Origin: Neorhizobium petrolearium
GTDB lineage: Bacteria > Pseudomonadota > Alphaproteobacteria > Rhizobiales > Rhizobiaceae
Length of the DNA: 64,000 bases
Reading direction: 5' to 3'
NCBI RefSeq assembly: GCF_017873175.1
Contig: NZ_JAGGJW010000001.1
Span: forward strand, 372,001 to 436,000
In this document: piece by piece, positions 16,362-26,471 of the stretch
Position numbering within the stretch: position 1 is the first letter of the stretch
How the letters are laid out: the number at the start of each line of letters is the position of its first letter
The notes under the pieces: generated by a model
What the model saw: the letters and a program-made list of their open reading frames with translations, nothing else
The model's database searches: none
What the model was told of the DNA's origin: nothing
Position numbers and translations under genes: made by a program

Positions 16362-17831
16362 ATGTCGCTTTCGTCAGCATTGTCCACGGCTCAATCCATT
16401 TTCAACAACTCCGGCACGCAATCGGCCGTGGTTTCGAAGAACATCGCCAACGCACAGAACCCGGATTATGTCCGTCGTTCTGCAGTGGTGGTGACCGGTG
16501 GAAACGGGGCGATGATCGGCGATATCGTCCGCTCTCAGAATGCGCCGCTCCTGCGTCAGACGATTGAAAGCTCGTCGGTTGCAAGCGGCCAGCGGACGCT
16601 CCTGGATGGCCTCGAAGAGATCAAGAACCTGATGGGAGGGAACTCCAACGAGCTGTCTCCCGCCAAGCTGATTACGGCCTTCCGCAACAATCTGGATGCA
16701 TTTGCCTCAACCGCCAACGATACCGGCCTGGGCATTTCCGTCATCTCCAGTGCGCAAGACCTAGCGACGGGCCTGAATACGGCTGCCGACAAACTCCAGC
16801 AGATCCGCAAGGATGCTGACGACCAGATCAAGCAGGATGTCGATAACCTGAACTCGCTGCTTTCCAAACTGGAAAGCGTCAACAATCAGGTCAAGAATGC
16901 AGCGGCAAGCGGCGCCGACGCCAATGACGCGCTCGACGAGCGCGAAGCTCTCGTAAAGCAGATTTCCGAAATCGTCGGCGTAACGTCTTATATTCGCGAA
17001 AACAACGACCTGGTGCTTTATACCTCCGACGGGGTGACGCTGTTCGAGACCGTTCCCCGCAAGGTGACGTTCCAGCCGACGGCTGCTTTCGACGCGTCGA
17101 CCAACGGCAATGGTGTTTACATTGATGGCGTGGCTCTCAAAGCCGGTGAGGCCGCCAACACGAGCGCCAAAGGTTCGATCCAGGCGTTGCTGCAGCTTCG
17201 CGACACAGTCGCGCCGACCTTCCAGAGCCAACTCGACGAGATTGCCCGCGGTCTCATCACGGCTTTTGCGGAAACAGGGCCAACCGGTGCTCTAGCGCCG
17301 ATGACCGGTCTTTTTGCGTATAAGGATAGCTCCGGCGTCCAGCAGACGGCAATTCCTGCTTCTGGCGCGGTCGTGCCCGGCCTTGCCTCGCGGATCTTCG
17401 TCAATCCGGTGGTGGTTCCCCCGGCGGGTACGCCTGACAAGCTGCGCGATGGCGGCATCAACGGAGCCGCCTACGTCGTCAACACAGGCGGCAGCAGCTA
17501 TGGTGATCTGCTCGACAAGTATAATGAAAATCTCGAAGCTCCGATGACCTTCGACCCATTGACGGAAATCGCCGACGCTCCGGACCTTCTATCTTTTGCA
17601 TCCGATTCCATGGGTTGGCTGGAACAGCTTCGCAGTACGGCGACTGCGGCCGACGAGTCGAAAACGGCCATGCTGACCCGAACCCTTGATGCCTATTCCA
17701 GCAACACCGGCGTCAGTCTCGACGAAGAATTGTCGCTGCTTCTCGATATAGAGCAATCGTATAAGGCCGGTACCAAGCTGATGGCGACGGTCGATGAGAT
17801 GATGCAGGCCCTATTGGATATTGCGAGCTGA
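16362..17831 (+). CDS. flgK: FlgK, hook-filament junction protein 1
   Basis: A 489-residue HAP1. The N-terminal coiled part (SLSSALSTAQSIFNNSG, SKNIANAQNPDYVRR) and the C-terminal part (SLDEELSLLLDIEQSYKAG, then LMATVDEMMQALLDI) are characteristic. It caps the hook and, with FlgL, links it to the filament. The middle is variable, as in the family. It lies 46 bp after flgE and 2 bp before flgL, so one operon. Confidence 0.95.
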   Translation: MSLSSALSTAQSIFNNSGTQSAVVSKNIANAQNPDYVRRSAVVVTGGNGAMIGDIVRSQNAPLLRQTIESSSVASGQRTLLDGLEEIKNLMGGNSNELSPAKLITAFRNNLDAFASTANDTGLGISVISSAQDLATGLNTAADKLQQIRKDADDQIKQDVDNLNSLLSKLESVNNQVKNAAASGADANDALDEREALVKQISEIVGVTSYIRENNDLVLYTSDGVTLFETVPRKVTFQPTAAFDASTNGNGVYIDGVALKAGEAANTSAKGSIQALLQLRDTVAPTFQSQLDEIARGLITAFAETGPTGALAPMTGLFAYKDSSGVQQTAIPASGAVVPGLASRIFVNPVVVPPAGTPDKLRDGGINGAAYVVNTGGSSYGDLLDKYNENLEAPMTFDPLTEIADAPDLLSFASDSMGWLEQLRSTATAADESKTAMLTRTLDAYSSNTGVSLDEELSLLLDIEQSYKAGTKLMATVDEMMQALLDIAS

Positions 17832-17833
17832 TC

Positions 17834-18943
17834 ATGAAGACCTCTTTCATTTCCACATTGTCCGTCCAGACCACGATGCGAAATTCGATCGCCGGCGTGC
17901 AGCGCGAAATGGTGAAGGCCAATCAGGAGGCCGTGACCATGAAGCACGCGGACCTCGGTGTTACCTTGGGCGCCAGCACATCGCGCGCGCTCGACCTTTC
18001 GCGCGAAATCAGCCGTATCGAATCTTTGCTCAATACCGCCTCGCTTGCGACCACACGATTGGAAAGCGCGGAACTCTCGCTCGACAACATGAACAAGCTC
18101 GGTCTTGATATTCAGAGCGCAATTCTGACGCTGGGCAGTTCGACCGACGAGACGAGCCTTGCGACGGCACGCCAGACAATGTCTGCCTCGCTTGCCGCCT
18201 TCACGGATTTCGCAAATACTTCCGTCAAGGGCGAATATATCTTTGCCGGCATCAATACCGACGTGAAGCCGATGGAGGATTACTTTGCACCGGGATCACC
18301 GGCGAAGGCGGCCTTCGACACCGAACTCAATTATTACATGTCGTCGCAGGTTCCGCCCATCCCGAGCCTGTCGGCGATGACGGAAGATCAGATGAACGAC
18401 TTCCTCGATGACCTCGAGGCGAAGTTTAACGGGACGGCTCCCCTCACGAATCCGCCGCATCCGGCAGCGTTGGCGGGCCAGGATCTCTGGACAACCTTCT
18501 TCTCCAGCGCAAGCGACGAGAACATGAAGAGCCGTATCAGCCCGACCGAGGTCATCGACAGCTCGACGAATGCCAACAGCGCCGGCATGCGCAATTTCGC
18601 GTTCGCATCGATCGTCTCGATGGAGCTCCTGCAGACGAGCGTAAGCCAGGAAGCCCGTGAAGCCGTAAGCTCGCGGACCAACGCTGTCATCAACAAGGCG
18701 ATGAACGGCGTAGACAGCATCAATCAGCAGCGGACGACGATTGGTATCTCCACCGAAAGGGTTTCCAAGGTTGAGGAAAGGTTGCAGGCGCAAGAAGATA
18801 TTCTGACGAAAAGTCTGGGATACATGGAGAATGTCGATCCGGAGGAGGCCGCTACTCGTCTCAATACGATGAAGACACTTCTCGAAACTGCATATACAGT
18901 GACGGCTAAAATACAGCAGCTGAGCCTCGCCAACTTCCTTTGA
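17834..18943 (+). CDS. flgL: FlgL, hook-filament junction protein 3
   Basis: A 369-residue flagellin-like HAP3: the N-terminus begins MKTSFISTLSVQTTMRNSI, with long coiled coils at both ends and a C-terminus ending in TVTAKIQQLSLANFL. It sits between FlgK and the first filament subunits. It starts 2 bp after the flgK stop, and flaF follows after 38 bp. Length and position fit the rhizobial gene. Confidence 0.93.
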   Translation: MKTSFISTLSVQTTMRNSIAGVQREMVKANQEAVTMKHADLGVTLGASTSRALDLSREISRIESLLNTASLATTRLESAELSLDNMNKLGLDIQSAILTLGSSTDETSLATARQTMSASLAAFTDFANTSVKGEYIFAGINTDVKPMEDYFAPGSPAKAAFDTELNYYMSSQVPPIPSLSAMTEDQMNDFLDDLEAKFNGTAPLTNPPHPAALAGQDLWTTFFSSASDENMKSRISPTEVIDSSTNANSAGMRNFAFASIVSMELLQTSVSQEAREAVSSRTNAVINKAMNGVDSINQQRTTIGISTERVSKVEERLQAQEDILTKSLGYMENVDPEEAATRLNTMKTLLETAYTVTAKIQQLSLANFL

Positions 18944-18981
18944 TGACTAAAAGGAAGGTCGTGAAGATGAAGGATACATGA

Positions 18982-19329
18982 ATGTACCAGTTTTCATACG
19001 CCGAGATCATGGAGGATGGCGTCGCGGACGCCAAGGATCGCGAGCGGCAGGCCCTTGATCGTTCCATCGAGCTTCTGATCGCGGCTCGCGATGAAGGAAG
19101 TTATTCGCGCGCCGCGATCGAGGCTCTGTTTTATACCCGTCGTGTCTGGATCCGGTTCATCGAAGACTTGAGGCAACCCGATAACGAGTTGGCTACTGAA
19201 TTGCGGGCGGATCTGATCTCCATTGCCATCTGGATCTTGAAGGAATGCGAGAAGATCAGAAAACGCGAATCAGCCAATTTCCAGGGCGTTATAGACGTGA
19301 CCACCATCATCAGGGATGGACTTAAATGA
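18982..19329 (+). CDS. flaF: FlaF, flagellin synthesis regulator
   Basis: A 115-residue small helical protein ([20 protein letters not shown]) with the FlaF family pattern [18 protein letters not shown]. In Caulobacter FlaF is required for flagellin production and works against FlbT, coupling filament synthesis to hook completion. The stop overlaps the flbT start by 4 bp (ATGA at 19326-19329), so the two are made together. Its presence beside leader hairpins in flaA-C is relevant to their control. Confidence 0.93.
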   Translation: MYQFSYAEIMEDGVADAKDRERQALDRSIELLIAARDEGSYSRAAIEALFYTRRVWIRFIEDLRQPDNELATELRADLISIAIWILKECEKIRKRESANFQGVIDVTTIIRDGLK

Positions 19330-19775
19330 AAAGTACGCTTCGCATCTCCTTGAAATCCGGCGAGCGGATCTTCATCAACGGCGCCGTGTTGCGCGTTGAT
19401 CGCAAGGTCGCGCTGGAATTCCTCAACGACGTCACATTCCTTTTGGAAAACCATGTTCTTCAGCCGGAAGATGCGACCACACCGCTTCGTCAGCTCTACT
19501 TCATCGCTCAGATGATGCTTATCAACCCGGACGGCCGGGAACAGTCGATGACGTTGTTCCGCAAGTCTGTCGCCATGCTGCTCACCTGCTTCAATGACGA
19601 TGAGGTTCTGGCGGAATTGAAGCGGATTGACGGAATGGTTGCTTCTGGTCGGGCCTTCGATGCACTCAAGGCGATCCGAGCGCTTTATCCGGTGGAAGAC
19701 CGCATTCTCAATAACCAGGAAATTGCGCCCGCGACCGTCGAGCGCATCCGCAGGGAGATCGCGCCATGGCGGTAG
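19326..19775 (+). CDS. flbT: FlbT, post-transcriptional regulator of flagellin mRNA
   Basis: A 149-residue FlbT-family protein ([19 protein letters not shown] near the N-terminus, [16 protein letters not shown] about residue 53). In Caulobacter FlbT binds the 5' leader of flagellin mRNA and promotes its decay until the hook is built; in Brucella it acts as an activator. The C-terminus ends [12 protein letters not shown]. It overlaps flaF (4 bp) and flgD (10 bp). The hairpins before flaA, flaB and flaC are plausible targets. Confidence 0.93.
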   Translation: MKSTLRISLKSGERIFINGAVLRVDRKVALEFLNDVTFLLENHVLQPEDATTPLRQLYFIAQMMLINPDGREQSMTLFRKSVAMLLTCFNDDEVLAELKRIDGMVASGRAFDALKAIRALYPVEDRILNNQEIAPATVERIRREIAPWR

Positions 19776-20236
19776 ATCCGGTTACATCGGCAGCGGCCAA
19801 CCCCTGGGCGAATGCCGGTGCATCGAGCGATGCGGCGAATAACGCCAGTCTCAACTACAATAACTTCCTGCAGCTTCTCATAGCGCAGATGAAGTACCAG
19901 GATCCGACCGATCCCATGGATGCGAGCGAGCAGATCTCTCAGCTCGCGACGTTCTCGCAGGTCGAGCAGTCGATCCAGACGAACACGCATCTGAAGAGCA
20001 TGTTGCAGGCAGAGGCGTTGACGCGTGCGAGTGATCTGATCGGCAAATATGTCAAGAGCGCCGACGATACGCTCACCGGCAAGGTCAAGGAAGTCGAGGT
20101 CTATTCCGACGGCGTCGTCGCCATCACGGAAGACGACAACAAGATTCTGCTGCAGGCCGGCGTCGTATTCTCGGATGAGCCGTTCCCGGCCGGGGATGGC
20201 TCGACTGATACCGACGACGGCGCTACAGATACCTGA
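19766..20236 (+). CDS. flgD: FlgD, hook-capping protein
   Basis: A 156-residue protein with the FlgD N-terminal signature ([20 protein letters not shown], then [19 protein letters not shown]). It is short compared with enteric FlgD (about 230), lacking the Ig-like/tudor module, which is usual in this family of bacteria. It scaffolds hook assembly. It starts inside flbT (10-bp overlap), with fliQ 30 bp after its stop. Confidence 0.92.
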   Translation: MAVDPVTSAAANPWANAGASSDAANNASLNYNNFLQLLIAQMKYQDPTDPMDASEQISQLATFSQVEQSIQTNTHLKSMLQAEALTRASDLIGKYVKSADDTLTGKVKEVEVYSDGVVAITEDDNKILLQAGVVFSDEPFPAGDGSTDTDDGATDT

Positions 20237-20266
20237 TCGAAATAGCTGCGAATCAGGATAAGCGCG

Positions 20267-20533
20267 ATGAATGAGGCCGATGCCCTGGACATCATGCAGG
20301 CGGCGATCTGGACAGTCCTGGTTGCCTCAGGTCCTGCGGTCATCGTCGCCATGATCGTGGGCGTTACCATCGCCTTTCTCCAGGCGCTGACGCAAATTCA
20401 GGAAATGACGCTGACTTTCGTGCCGAAGATCGTCGCGATCATGATTACGATCGGCGTGACGGCGCCTTTTATCGGCGGTCAGATCAATCTTTTCGCCAAT
20501 CTGGTATTTTCGCGGGTGCAGTCGGGTTTTTGA
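20267..20533 (+). CDS. fliQ: FliQ, export gate protein
   Basis: An 88-residue protein with two membrane helices (about 14-38 and 52-74) and the family sequence ALTQIQEMTLTFVPKI between them. It forms the export gate with FliP (left edge) and FliR (22772). It has length and hydropathy typical of FliQ. It lies between flgD and flhA; the 119-bp gap before flhA may hold a further promoter. Confidence 0.93.
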   Translation: MNEADALDIMQAAIWTVLVASGPAVIVAMIVGVTIAFLQALTQIQEMTLTFVPKIVAIMITIGVTAPFIGGQINLFANLVFSRVQSGF

Positions 20534-20652
20534 CCGGTTGCCCGGCCCTTTTGCTTTTCCCGCCCCACCTTCGCGCAAGCTTCACCCGTTAGTCAGGATG
20601 TGAACTGGTAGGAGAATGTCCTGCCGCCATCTCATGAAGAGACGGGAAATCC

Positions 20653-22740
20653 ATGGCGCAACCACCTGCATTATCCATACCGAAGGTAGCTCCGAGCGGC
20701 CGGGACATCGGCTTTGCTCTCGGCATCGTCGCCATCCTCTGCATCCTTTTCCTGCCGATACCGCCTTTCCTCATCGATATCGGCCTTGCCTTCTCAATCG
20801 CATTTTCGGTGCTGATCCTGATGGTGGCACTGTGGATTCAGCGCCCGCTCGATTTTTCGTCGTTTCCGACTGTTTTGCTGATCGCGACCATGGTGCGCTT
20901 GTCGCTCAACATCGCAACGACGCGCGTGATCCTCTCGCGTGGCCACGAAGGCCACGGCGCCGCGGGCAACGTGATCCAGGGATTTTCCGGCCTGGTCATG
21001 TCCGGCGACTTCGTGATCGGCGTGATTGTCTTCATGATCCTCGTCACGGTGAATTTCATCGTCATCACAAAGGGCGCGACGCGTATCGCGGAAGTCGGCG
21101 CCCGCTTCACCCTCGATGCCATCCCCGGCAAGCAGATGTCGATCGACGCGGACCTGTCGGCAGGCATTATCGACGAGAAGGAGGCCCAGCGCCGCCGCTC
21201 CGAGCTTGAAGAGGAAAGCTCCTTCTTCGGGGCGATGGACGGTGCGTCGAAATTCGTTCGCGGTGACGCGATTGCAGGTCTCATCATCACCGCTATCAAT
21301 GTTTTCGGTGGCATCATCATCGGTTACTTCCGCCACGGCTTGCCGATCGGCGAGGCGGCGGATGTTTTCGTCAAGCTTTCCGTCGGCGATGGCATCGTCT
21401 CACAGATTCCCGCACTTATCGTCTCACTCGCGGCCGGCCTCCTTGTGACCCGCGGCGGCACGGCCGGGTCCACCGACAAGGCTGTCGTCGACCAATTGAG
21501 CGGCTATCCGCGCGCCCTTTCCATGTCCGCTGCGTTGATGGGCCTGCTTGCTATCGTGCCTGGACTGCCCCTCTTGCCTTTCGTTGCCCTGGGTGGGGTT
21601 CTGGGTTTCGGTGCCTGGCTGGTGCCGCGCCGCGTCGAGGCGGAGAACAAGGCCCGCCGGGAAGACGAGGAAAAGAAGGTCGTCCAGAGCAAGGAAGCCG
21701 AGAAGGAATCGGTCAAATCGGTCCTCAAGACCGCAGAAATCGAGCTTGCGCTCGGCAAGCAGGTCTCGACACGACTGCTCGGCCAGCACCAGGAACTTGC
21801 TTTCCGCGTCGGCAAGATGCGCAAGAAGTTTGCGACCCAGTACGGCTTTGTCGTGCCGGAAATCAAGGTCTGCGACGACATCGCCATCCCTGAAAAGTCC
21901 TACCAGATCCGGATCCATGGCACGACGATCGCTTCCAACGTATTGCGCGTCGGCGATGTACTTGTCGTGACCGGGTCTGGCCGTAAGCCGAGCATTCCCG
22001 GCGACGAAATCCGCGAACCCGCCTTTGGGATGCCCGCGGTGTCGATCCTTGAAACTTTCGCGGAAGACCTGAAGCGCGAGGGGTTCCATCCCATCGACAA
22101 CGTTTCGGTTGTCCTGACCCATCTCTCGGAAGTCATCCGCAACAACCTGCCGCAGCTTCTCTCCTATAAGGACGTCAAGATCCTGATTGACCGTCTTGAT
22201 CCGGAATACAAGAAGCTTGCTGACGAAATCTGCTCATCGCACATGTCCTATTCCGGTCTGCAGGCGGTGCTGAAACTGTTGCTGGCCGAACGCGTCTCGA
22301 TCCGCAACCTGCATCTCATCCTGGAAGCGGTGGCGGAACTGGCGCCGCATGTCCGCAAGACGGAACAGATCGTCGAGCATGTGCGCGTGCGCATGGCGCA
22401 GCAGCTCTGCGGTGACCTTGCCGACAACGGCGTGCTGCGCGTGCTGCGCCTCGGTAACAAGTGGGACATGCTTTTCCATCAGGCTCTCAAGCGAGATGCC
22501 AAGGGAGAAGTGGTCGAATTCGACATCGATCCGCGCACGCTTGAGGAATTCAGTGAGCAGGCGACCAAAGTTATCCGTGAATTCATGGATCGGGGTCTGC
22601 CCTTCGTGCTTGTCACGTCCCCGGAAACACGCTCCTATGTTCGCATGATCATCGAACGACTCTTCGCAACATTGCCGGTTCTGTCGCATGTGGAACTGGC
22701 GAAAGGCCTCGAGATCAAGATTCTGGGTGCGATCTCGTGA
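20653..22740 (+). CDS. flhA: FlhA, export apparatus protein
   Basis: A 695-residue protein with about eight N-terminal membrane segments (to about residue 320), the FHIPEP-family loop ([35 protein letters not shown]; the conserved ERxAEVxARFxLD-type stretch [20 protein letters not shown]) and a large cytosolic C-terminal domain that docks chaperone-substrate complexes. Length is normal. GAAGAG and GGGA lie upstream of the ATG. fliR follows after 31 bp. Confidence 0.96.
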   Translation: MAQPPALSIPKVAPSGRDIGFALGIVAILCILFLPIPPFLIDIGLAFSIAFSVLILMVALWIQRPLDFSSFPTVLLIATMVRLSLNIATTRVILSRGHEGHGAAGNVIQGFSGLVMSGDFVIGVIVFMILVTVNFIVITKGATRIAEVGARFTLDAIPGKQMSIDADLSAGIIDEKEAQRRRSELEEESSFFGAMDGASKFVRGDAIAGLIITAINVFGGIIIGYFRHGLPIGEAADVFVKLSVGDGIVSQIPALIVSLAAGLLVTRGGTAGSTDKAVVDQLSGYPRALSMSAALMGLLAIVPGLPLLPFVALGGVLGFGAWLVPRRVEAENKARREDEEKKVVQSKEAEKESVKSVLKTAEIELALGKQVSTRLLGQHQELAFRVGKMRKKFATQYGFVVPEIKVCDDIAIPEKSYQIRIHGTTIASNVLRVGDVLVVTGSGRKPSIPGDEIREPAFGMPAVSILETFAEDLKREGFHPIDNVSVVLTHLSEVIRNNLPQLLSYKDVKILIDRLDPEYKKLADEICSSHMSYSGLQAVLKLLLAERVSIRNLHLILEAVAELAPHVRKTEQIVEHVRVRMAQQLCGDLADNGVLRVLRLGNKWDMLFHQALKRDAKGEVVEFDIDPRTLEEFSEQATKVIREFMDRGLPFVLVTSPETRSYVRMIIERLFATLPVLSHVELAKGLEIKILGAIS

Positions 22741-22771
22741 CCGCTGGCCTCTGGGGCCTAAGGGACTTTTT

Positions 22772-23524
22772 ATGATTACCGACCCGCAGGGGACCATTCT
22801 CGCACTCTTCCTTGCGTTTTGCCGCATGGGCGGGTGCATCATGGTCCTGCCGGGCTTTGGAAGTGCTCGCGTTCCGGCACAGGTCAGGCTCTTCCTGGCC
22901 GTCGCTCTTTCCATGGCAATACTGCCGGTTCTCTGGGATATGATCTATCCGAAGGCGTCTTCACCGGATGCCACCTATATCGGCCTGATCTTTACCGAAG
23001 CCTTGATCGGCATTGGCTATGGCCTGATCGCTCGGCTCTACACCCTCAGCATGCAGTTCGCCGGCGCGATTCTGACCATGTCGATCGGGTTTACTGCGCC
23101 AGGCGGCCAGGACATTCTGGAAGATGCTTCGGAAAACCAGTTGACCAACCTGCTGACGTTGAGCGGTCTGCTGCTTTTGTTCATGATGGATTTTCATCAC
23201 ATCGTTTTCCGTGCCCTCGTCGATTCCTACGCGGCAACGCCTGTGGGGGCTGTGATCGATTCACAGAGGATTCTGATTACGTTGACGGATACGTTGCGTG
23301 CCTCGACCATGATCATGCTGCGGCTGGCAAGCCCGTTCCTGATCTACGGTCTGATGTTCAACGTCGCAATCGGTTTCATCAACAAGCTCGCACCCCAGAT
23401 TCCAGTTTATTTTATTTCCACGCCCTTTCTGCTGATGGGTGGGCTTTTCCTTCTTTACCTCTCGATCGCCGCCTTCGTTCGCCTCTACGTGGATGGCTTC
23501 GTGCCGATCTTCACATCCTTCTAG
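22772..23524 (+). CDS. fliR: FliR, export gate protein
   Basis: A 250-residue integral membrane protein with about six hydrophobic helices, starting MITDPQGTILALFLAFCRMG. The family stretch MQFAGAILTMSIGFTAPGG occurs near residue 95. The start at 22772 is preferred to an in-frame ATG at 22688, which lies inside flhA and adds a charged, non-conserved extension. It completes the FliPQR gate whose other genes are at 1-146 and 20267. Confidence 0.94.
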   Translation: MITDPQGTILALFLAFCRMGGCIMVLPGFGSARVPAQVRLFLAVALSMAILPVLWDMIYPKASSPDATYIGLIFTEALIGIGYGLIARLYTLSMQFAGAILTMSIGFTAPGGQDILEDASENQLTNLLTLSGLLLLFMMDFHHIVFRALVDSYAATPVGAVIDSQRILITLTDTLRASTMIMLRLASPFLIYGLMFNVAIGFINKLAPQIPVYFISTPFLLMGGLFLLYLSIAAFVRLYVDGFVPIFTSF

Positions 23525-23535
23525 GAGAGGCGAAA

Positions 23536-23937
23536 ATGGCAGGTCCAGCAAAGAGGTCGGATAAGCTCAAGCGCCTGGTGGCGGTTCAACGGCATATGGA
23601 GAAGATGGCCGAAAACGAGCTTGCCGCGACGACCCGCCACCGGGCCGAAGTCAATCAGTCGATGGAGGACGTGATCGGGGCTATCGGCTCGATGGAACCC
23701 ATCCATCGGCAATTCTCGCAGCATTATGCCGAGCGCTTCGGTCGCCTGACCATGAAGGAGCGTCAGCTTGCGGGCATCCAGCAACTTCAGGAGATGAAGG
23801 TTCTCAAGGAGCGTACCAAGGCCGATCGCTTGGAGGAGAACATGAAGGAAGCCCGCGATCACGAAGACCGCGAGGCCGCTGATGACGCCATAAGTGAGCT
23901 CATCGAGATCACCTTGGGCGTGCAGATGATCAAATAG
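23536..23937 (+). CDS. FliJ-like coiled-coil flagellar protein
   Basis: A 133-residue, highly charged, all-helical protein with no membrane segment; most of it (20-125) is predicted coiled coil rich in Glu, Arg, Lys and Gln. It starts 12 bp after fliR with AGGAGAGG upstream. Size, charge and position fit the FliJ chaperone-escort class, which bridges FliI and FlhA, but sequence signatures for FliJ are weak, so this is an inference. Confidence 0.55.
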   Translation: MAGPAKRSDKLKRLVAVQRHMEKMAENELAATTRHRAEVNQSMEDVIGAIGSMEPIHRQFSQHYAERFGRLTMKERQLAGIQQLQEMKVLKERTKADRLEENMKEARDHEDREAADDAISELIEITLGVQMIK

Positions 23938-24100
23938 ACTCGCCAGCCTCCAGCAAGCTTCGGACGCCATAGTCCCCTCATTGCGCAGATCACCCGATGC
24001 GAATCGGATTTCCGATGGGATCATGTGCCGTTGCAAACTTGCTGCTGTGCCCTGCGCCTTTCCTGGATGCAGTTCACGGCATTCATTGAAAGGAACTGAC

Positions 24101-24652
24101 GTGGCGATTTCACCTCCAAGCGATCTGGTTTTGGATGTCGTCCGTGCCGCCGACCCTGCCGCCGTACAAGAGGCGCAGGCGAAGCTGAAGGCGAGCAAGG
24201 CGGCTTTTGCTGCGACGAGTCTCGCGGAAGTCGGCAAGGGTTTCGGCGCCGCCATGAACATCATCGACACTCCGGCGACGAAAGCAGGTCTCGGCAACCC
24301 GGTCATGCCGAAAGAGGTCGCCGAAATGCCGGATGAATACCGCAAGTTTGAAGCTTCGGTGCTGCAGACTTTCGTGAATTCCATGCTTCCCAAGGAAACC
24401 GAGGAGGTTTACGGCAAGGGCTCGGCGGGTGAGTTCTGGAAGAGCATGATGGCCGAAAAGATTGCCGATGAGATGTCCGAGAAGGGTGGCATCGGCATCG
24501 CCGAGCAGATGTATTCACAGGCACTCGCACGGGCTGAACGGCACGGGACGGTCAACACCACCACCGACGAGAATGATCGCAGCCGCGCGATGAGCATGAT
24601 TACCGATTTTGAACGTCAGGTTCTCGGCGTCGACAAGAGCAATGAGGCCTGA
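24101..24652 (+). CDS. FlgJ-like rod-binding protein (no muramidase domain)
   Basis: A 183-residue protein from a GTG start (24101) with AAAGGA about 8 nt upstream; an ATG 120 bp upstream would add a Cys-rich tail unlike the family. The C-terminal half (about 80-150) matches the FlgJ N-terminal rod-binding domain: YRKFEASVLQTFVNSML, then GSAGEFWKSMMAEKIADEM and GGIGIAEQM. The peptidoglycan hydrolase half of enteric FlgJ is absent, and the separate transglycosylase at 13273 may supply it. It lies 163 bp after the FliJ-like gene. Confidence 0.75.
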   Translation: MAISPPSDLVLDVVRAADPAAVQEAQAKLKASKAAFAATSLAEVGKGFGAAMNIIDTPATKAGLGNPVMPKEVAEMPDEYRKFEASVLQTFVNSMLPKETEEVYGKGSAGEFWKSMMAEKIADEMSEKGGIGIAEQMYSQALARAERHGTVNTTTDENDRSRAMSMITDFERQVLGVDKSNEA

Positions 24653-24653
24653 C

Positions 24654-25043
24654 ATGACTCAGACTGGGGCAGAAAATATGGAAGTCGTTTCGAATGATTA
24701 TCGTATCAAGACCGTGCTCGGCCGGTTGGAGATGATAATCGACAATGAAAACCAGCGGATCGGCCGCGACCCGGAATTTGATCTGAAGGTCTCGAATGCC
24801 CACAAGAGCCGATGCCTCTATGAATTGACCATGCTCTTCCGCGGCACAGACCCCAGGGAAATCGCTGTCGGTTATGTCGACCAGATGCATGGCTTGAAGG
24901 ACAAACTTGCCCTCAACGCTCGCCGGGTCGAGGCGCATCTGCATGCCGTGCGCGCGGTCGCTGATCTCCTGAAGAACGCTGCTCGCGATGCCGACGGTGA
25001 TGGTACCTACACCCAGGAACAGTTCACCTACGGCGAGGTCTGA
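24654..25043 (+). CDS. FlgN-like small flagellar protein
   Basis: A 129-residue soluble helical protein starting one base after the preceding stop; its own TGA overlaps the next ATG region at 25043. The N-terminal two thirds (VLGRLEMIIDNENQRI, NAHKSRCLYELTML) look like the FlgN chaperone pattern of a helix with EN(Q/E)xL-type residues that binds FlgK and FlgL. Position at the end of the flagellar run supports a flagellar role. The chaperone assignment is tentative. Confidence 0.5.
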   Translation: MTQTGAENMEVVSNDYRIKTVLGRLEMIIDNENQRIGRDPEFDLKVSNAHKSRCLYELTMLFRGTDPREIAVGYVDQMHGLKDKLALNARRVEAHLHAVRAVADLLKNAARDADGDGTYTQEQFTYGEV

Positions 25044-25582
25044 TGATCAAGCTCCTTCTCACAGGTCTCTGGGTCTGCGTCGTAACGCTCGGAGCAGTAT
25101 ATTTCTCCGTGCAGATGTCTGCTGCGCCGACGCCGGTGGATGAGGAGGCCAAGAAGAAGGAGCTTCTCGAACTGGTACCTGGGGAATCGATCACCATTCC
25201 GGTGATTTCGGATGGCGCGATCACCGGCTATTTTCTGGGTCGCGTTTCCTTCATGATGGATAAGCAGAAGATCACGGGCGTCAAGCTCCCGATAACGGAA
25301 GTGACGACCGATGAGCTCTTCACCCTGCTGATCGGCAACAAGATGGTAGATCTCAGCAAGCCCGGCGCCTTCGATCTCGAAAAGTTCCGTTCCAGCATCA
25401 AGGATGGCATGAACAGGAAGCTCGGCGAGGGCCTCGTGGCAGAAGTGCTGGTCGAACAGCTCGATTATCTTTCGAAGGAGGATATTCGCAACAATGCTTC
25501 GCGCGGTAACAAGAATCCGAATCCGGGTCGGAAGATCGTCGAAGGCGTGAAAATCGAGGCGCCGCAGTCCTCAGGCCATTGA
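25043..25582 (+). CDS. Membrane-anchored periplasmic flagellar-cluster protein
   Basis: A 179-residue protein with one N-terminal membrane anchor (about 3-24) and a soluble, probably periplasmic domain of about 150 residues. No family is recognised with certainty. The topology (anchor, short linker, compact domain ending in VAEVLVEQLDYLSKED) recalls FliL but without its defining motifs. It starts on the last base of the preceding stop codon, so it is co-translated with the FlgN-like gene. It is the last gene of the flagellar block. Confidence 0.55.
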   Translation: MIKLLLTGLWVCVVTLGAVYFSVQMSAAPTPVDEEAKKKELLELVPGESITIPVISDGAITGYFLGRVSFMMDKQKITGVKLPITEVTTDELFTLLIGNKMVDLSKPGAFDLEKFRSSIKDGMNRKLGEGLVAEVLVEQLDYLSKEDIRNNASRGNKNPNPGRKIVEGVKIEAPQSSGH

Positions 25583-25745
25583 TGCAGGCGATACCTGGTG
25601 GGGTCGCCTTATGGGTCCTGCTCGTTCATGAGCAGTCCCGGAAATGCACGGGTCACTCGAATTTTAACAATTGGTTTAAGTGGAATTTCAGCGCGCTCCC
25701 TTAGGGGTCGATGGGATTGTTTGTCCCTCATCGTGGAGCGCACCG

Positions 25746-26390
25746 ATGAATGCATCGGGAGAATTTCTGGTATCCGCGTCATCTCGAACTTTGTTCGGAC
25801 TGCGCACCTGCGACCTCGGGTGGAATGCGGCGCTCGGTCTCGCGGAGGGGCTGATTTCATTGCGCGGCAACCGCACGACGCTTGCATTTCTGGATGAGCG
25901 AACGGTTCTGCGTCAGGTTGTCGATGCCCTTTATCGGGATCAGCTGAGCCGTCGACTACTGTTGCCGGGCGGAAGCCGTATTTTCAGCCTGTTGGCAAAT
26001 GCTCTGCAGGCAAAGCCCACGCCCGTCCGGTTCTCAGCGGGTACATTCGTCCCCGCGCTGCTGACGTTCCTGGAAAAGGGTTGCCGGATCGGTATCGCCG
26101 GTGAGGACATCGCCCGTATCGACGCTTTGCGGAGCCATTTTGCCCGCCATGCCCCTTGGCACGATATCGTGACGATCGCTCGCGACGATGAGATCGTGCA
26201 GCGTTGCGATCTCATCGTCGTCGACGCAACAAACCCTGCCGCGGAAAGGCGGATGGAGCGGCGTCTATCGTCGGTTCCCGCTGGTCTGGTCGTCATGGCG
26301 GCATCTGGCCTATCCGGCCTCATCGAAGACAGGCCGACTCGGGTCGAGGCGAAAGTTGGGTCGACGCCGGCCAAAGCGTCTTTCGCCTGA
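25746..26390 (+). CDS. WecG/TagA/CpsF-like protein, probably catalytically impaired
   Basis: A 214-residue protein with the general layout of WecG/TagA/CpsF glycosyltransferases: an N-terminal helix pair, LLLPGGSRIFSLLANAL where active members have a PDG(V/I)G-type motif with the catalytic Asp, a segment VRFSAGTFVPALLTFLEKG that parallels the R-GxDL-P-LL motif, and a Rossmann-like stretch GCRIGIAG. The catalytic Asp and the Asp of GxDL are both missing, so it may be a pseudoenzyme or have another function. The ATG at 25746 has GGAG 7 nt upstream. It is paired with the Wzz-like gene 81 bp downstream. The family assignment is moderate. Confidence 0.5.
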   Translation: MNASGEFLVSASSRTLFGLRTCDLGWNAALGLAEGLISLRGNRTTLAFLDERTVLRQVVDALYRDQLSRRLLLPGGSRIFSLLANALQAKPTPVRFSAGTFVPALLTFLEKGCRIGIAGEDIARIDALRSHFARHAPWHDIVTIARDDEIVQRCDLIVVDATNPAAERRMERRLSSVPAGLVVMAASGLSGLIEDRPTRVEAKVGSTPAKASFA

Positions 26391-26471
26391 CAAGTTAACC
26401 CTTTCTTTGCCATACAAATTTAGACTGCCTTAATCAAAGGCTGCCTGCGAGGATGCCGGCGGCATGGGTTT

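Noticed and set aside
25658..25676. TTAACAATTGGTTTAAG upstream of the WecG-like gene as a CtrA site
   Set aside because: The second TTAA is at spacing 8, one base off.
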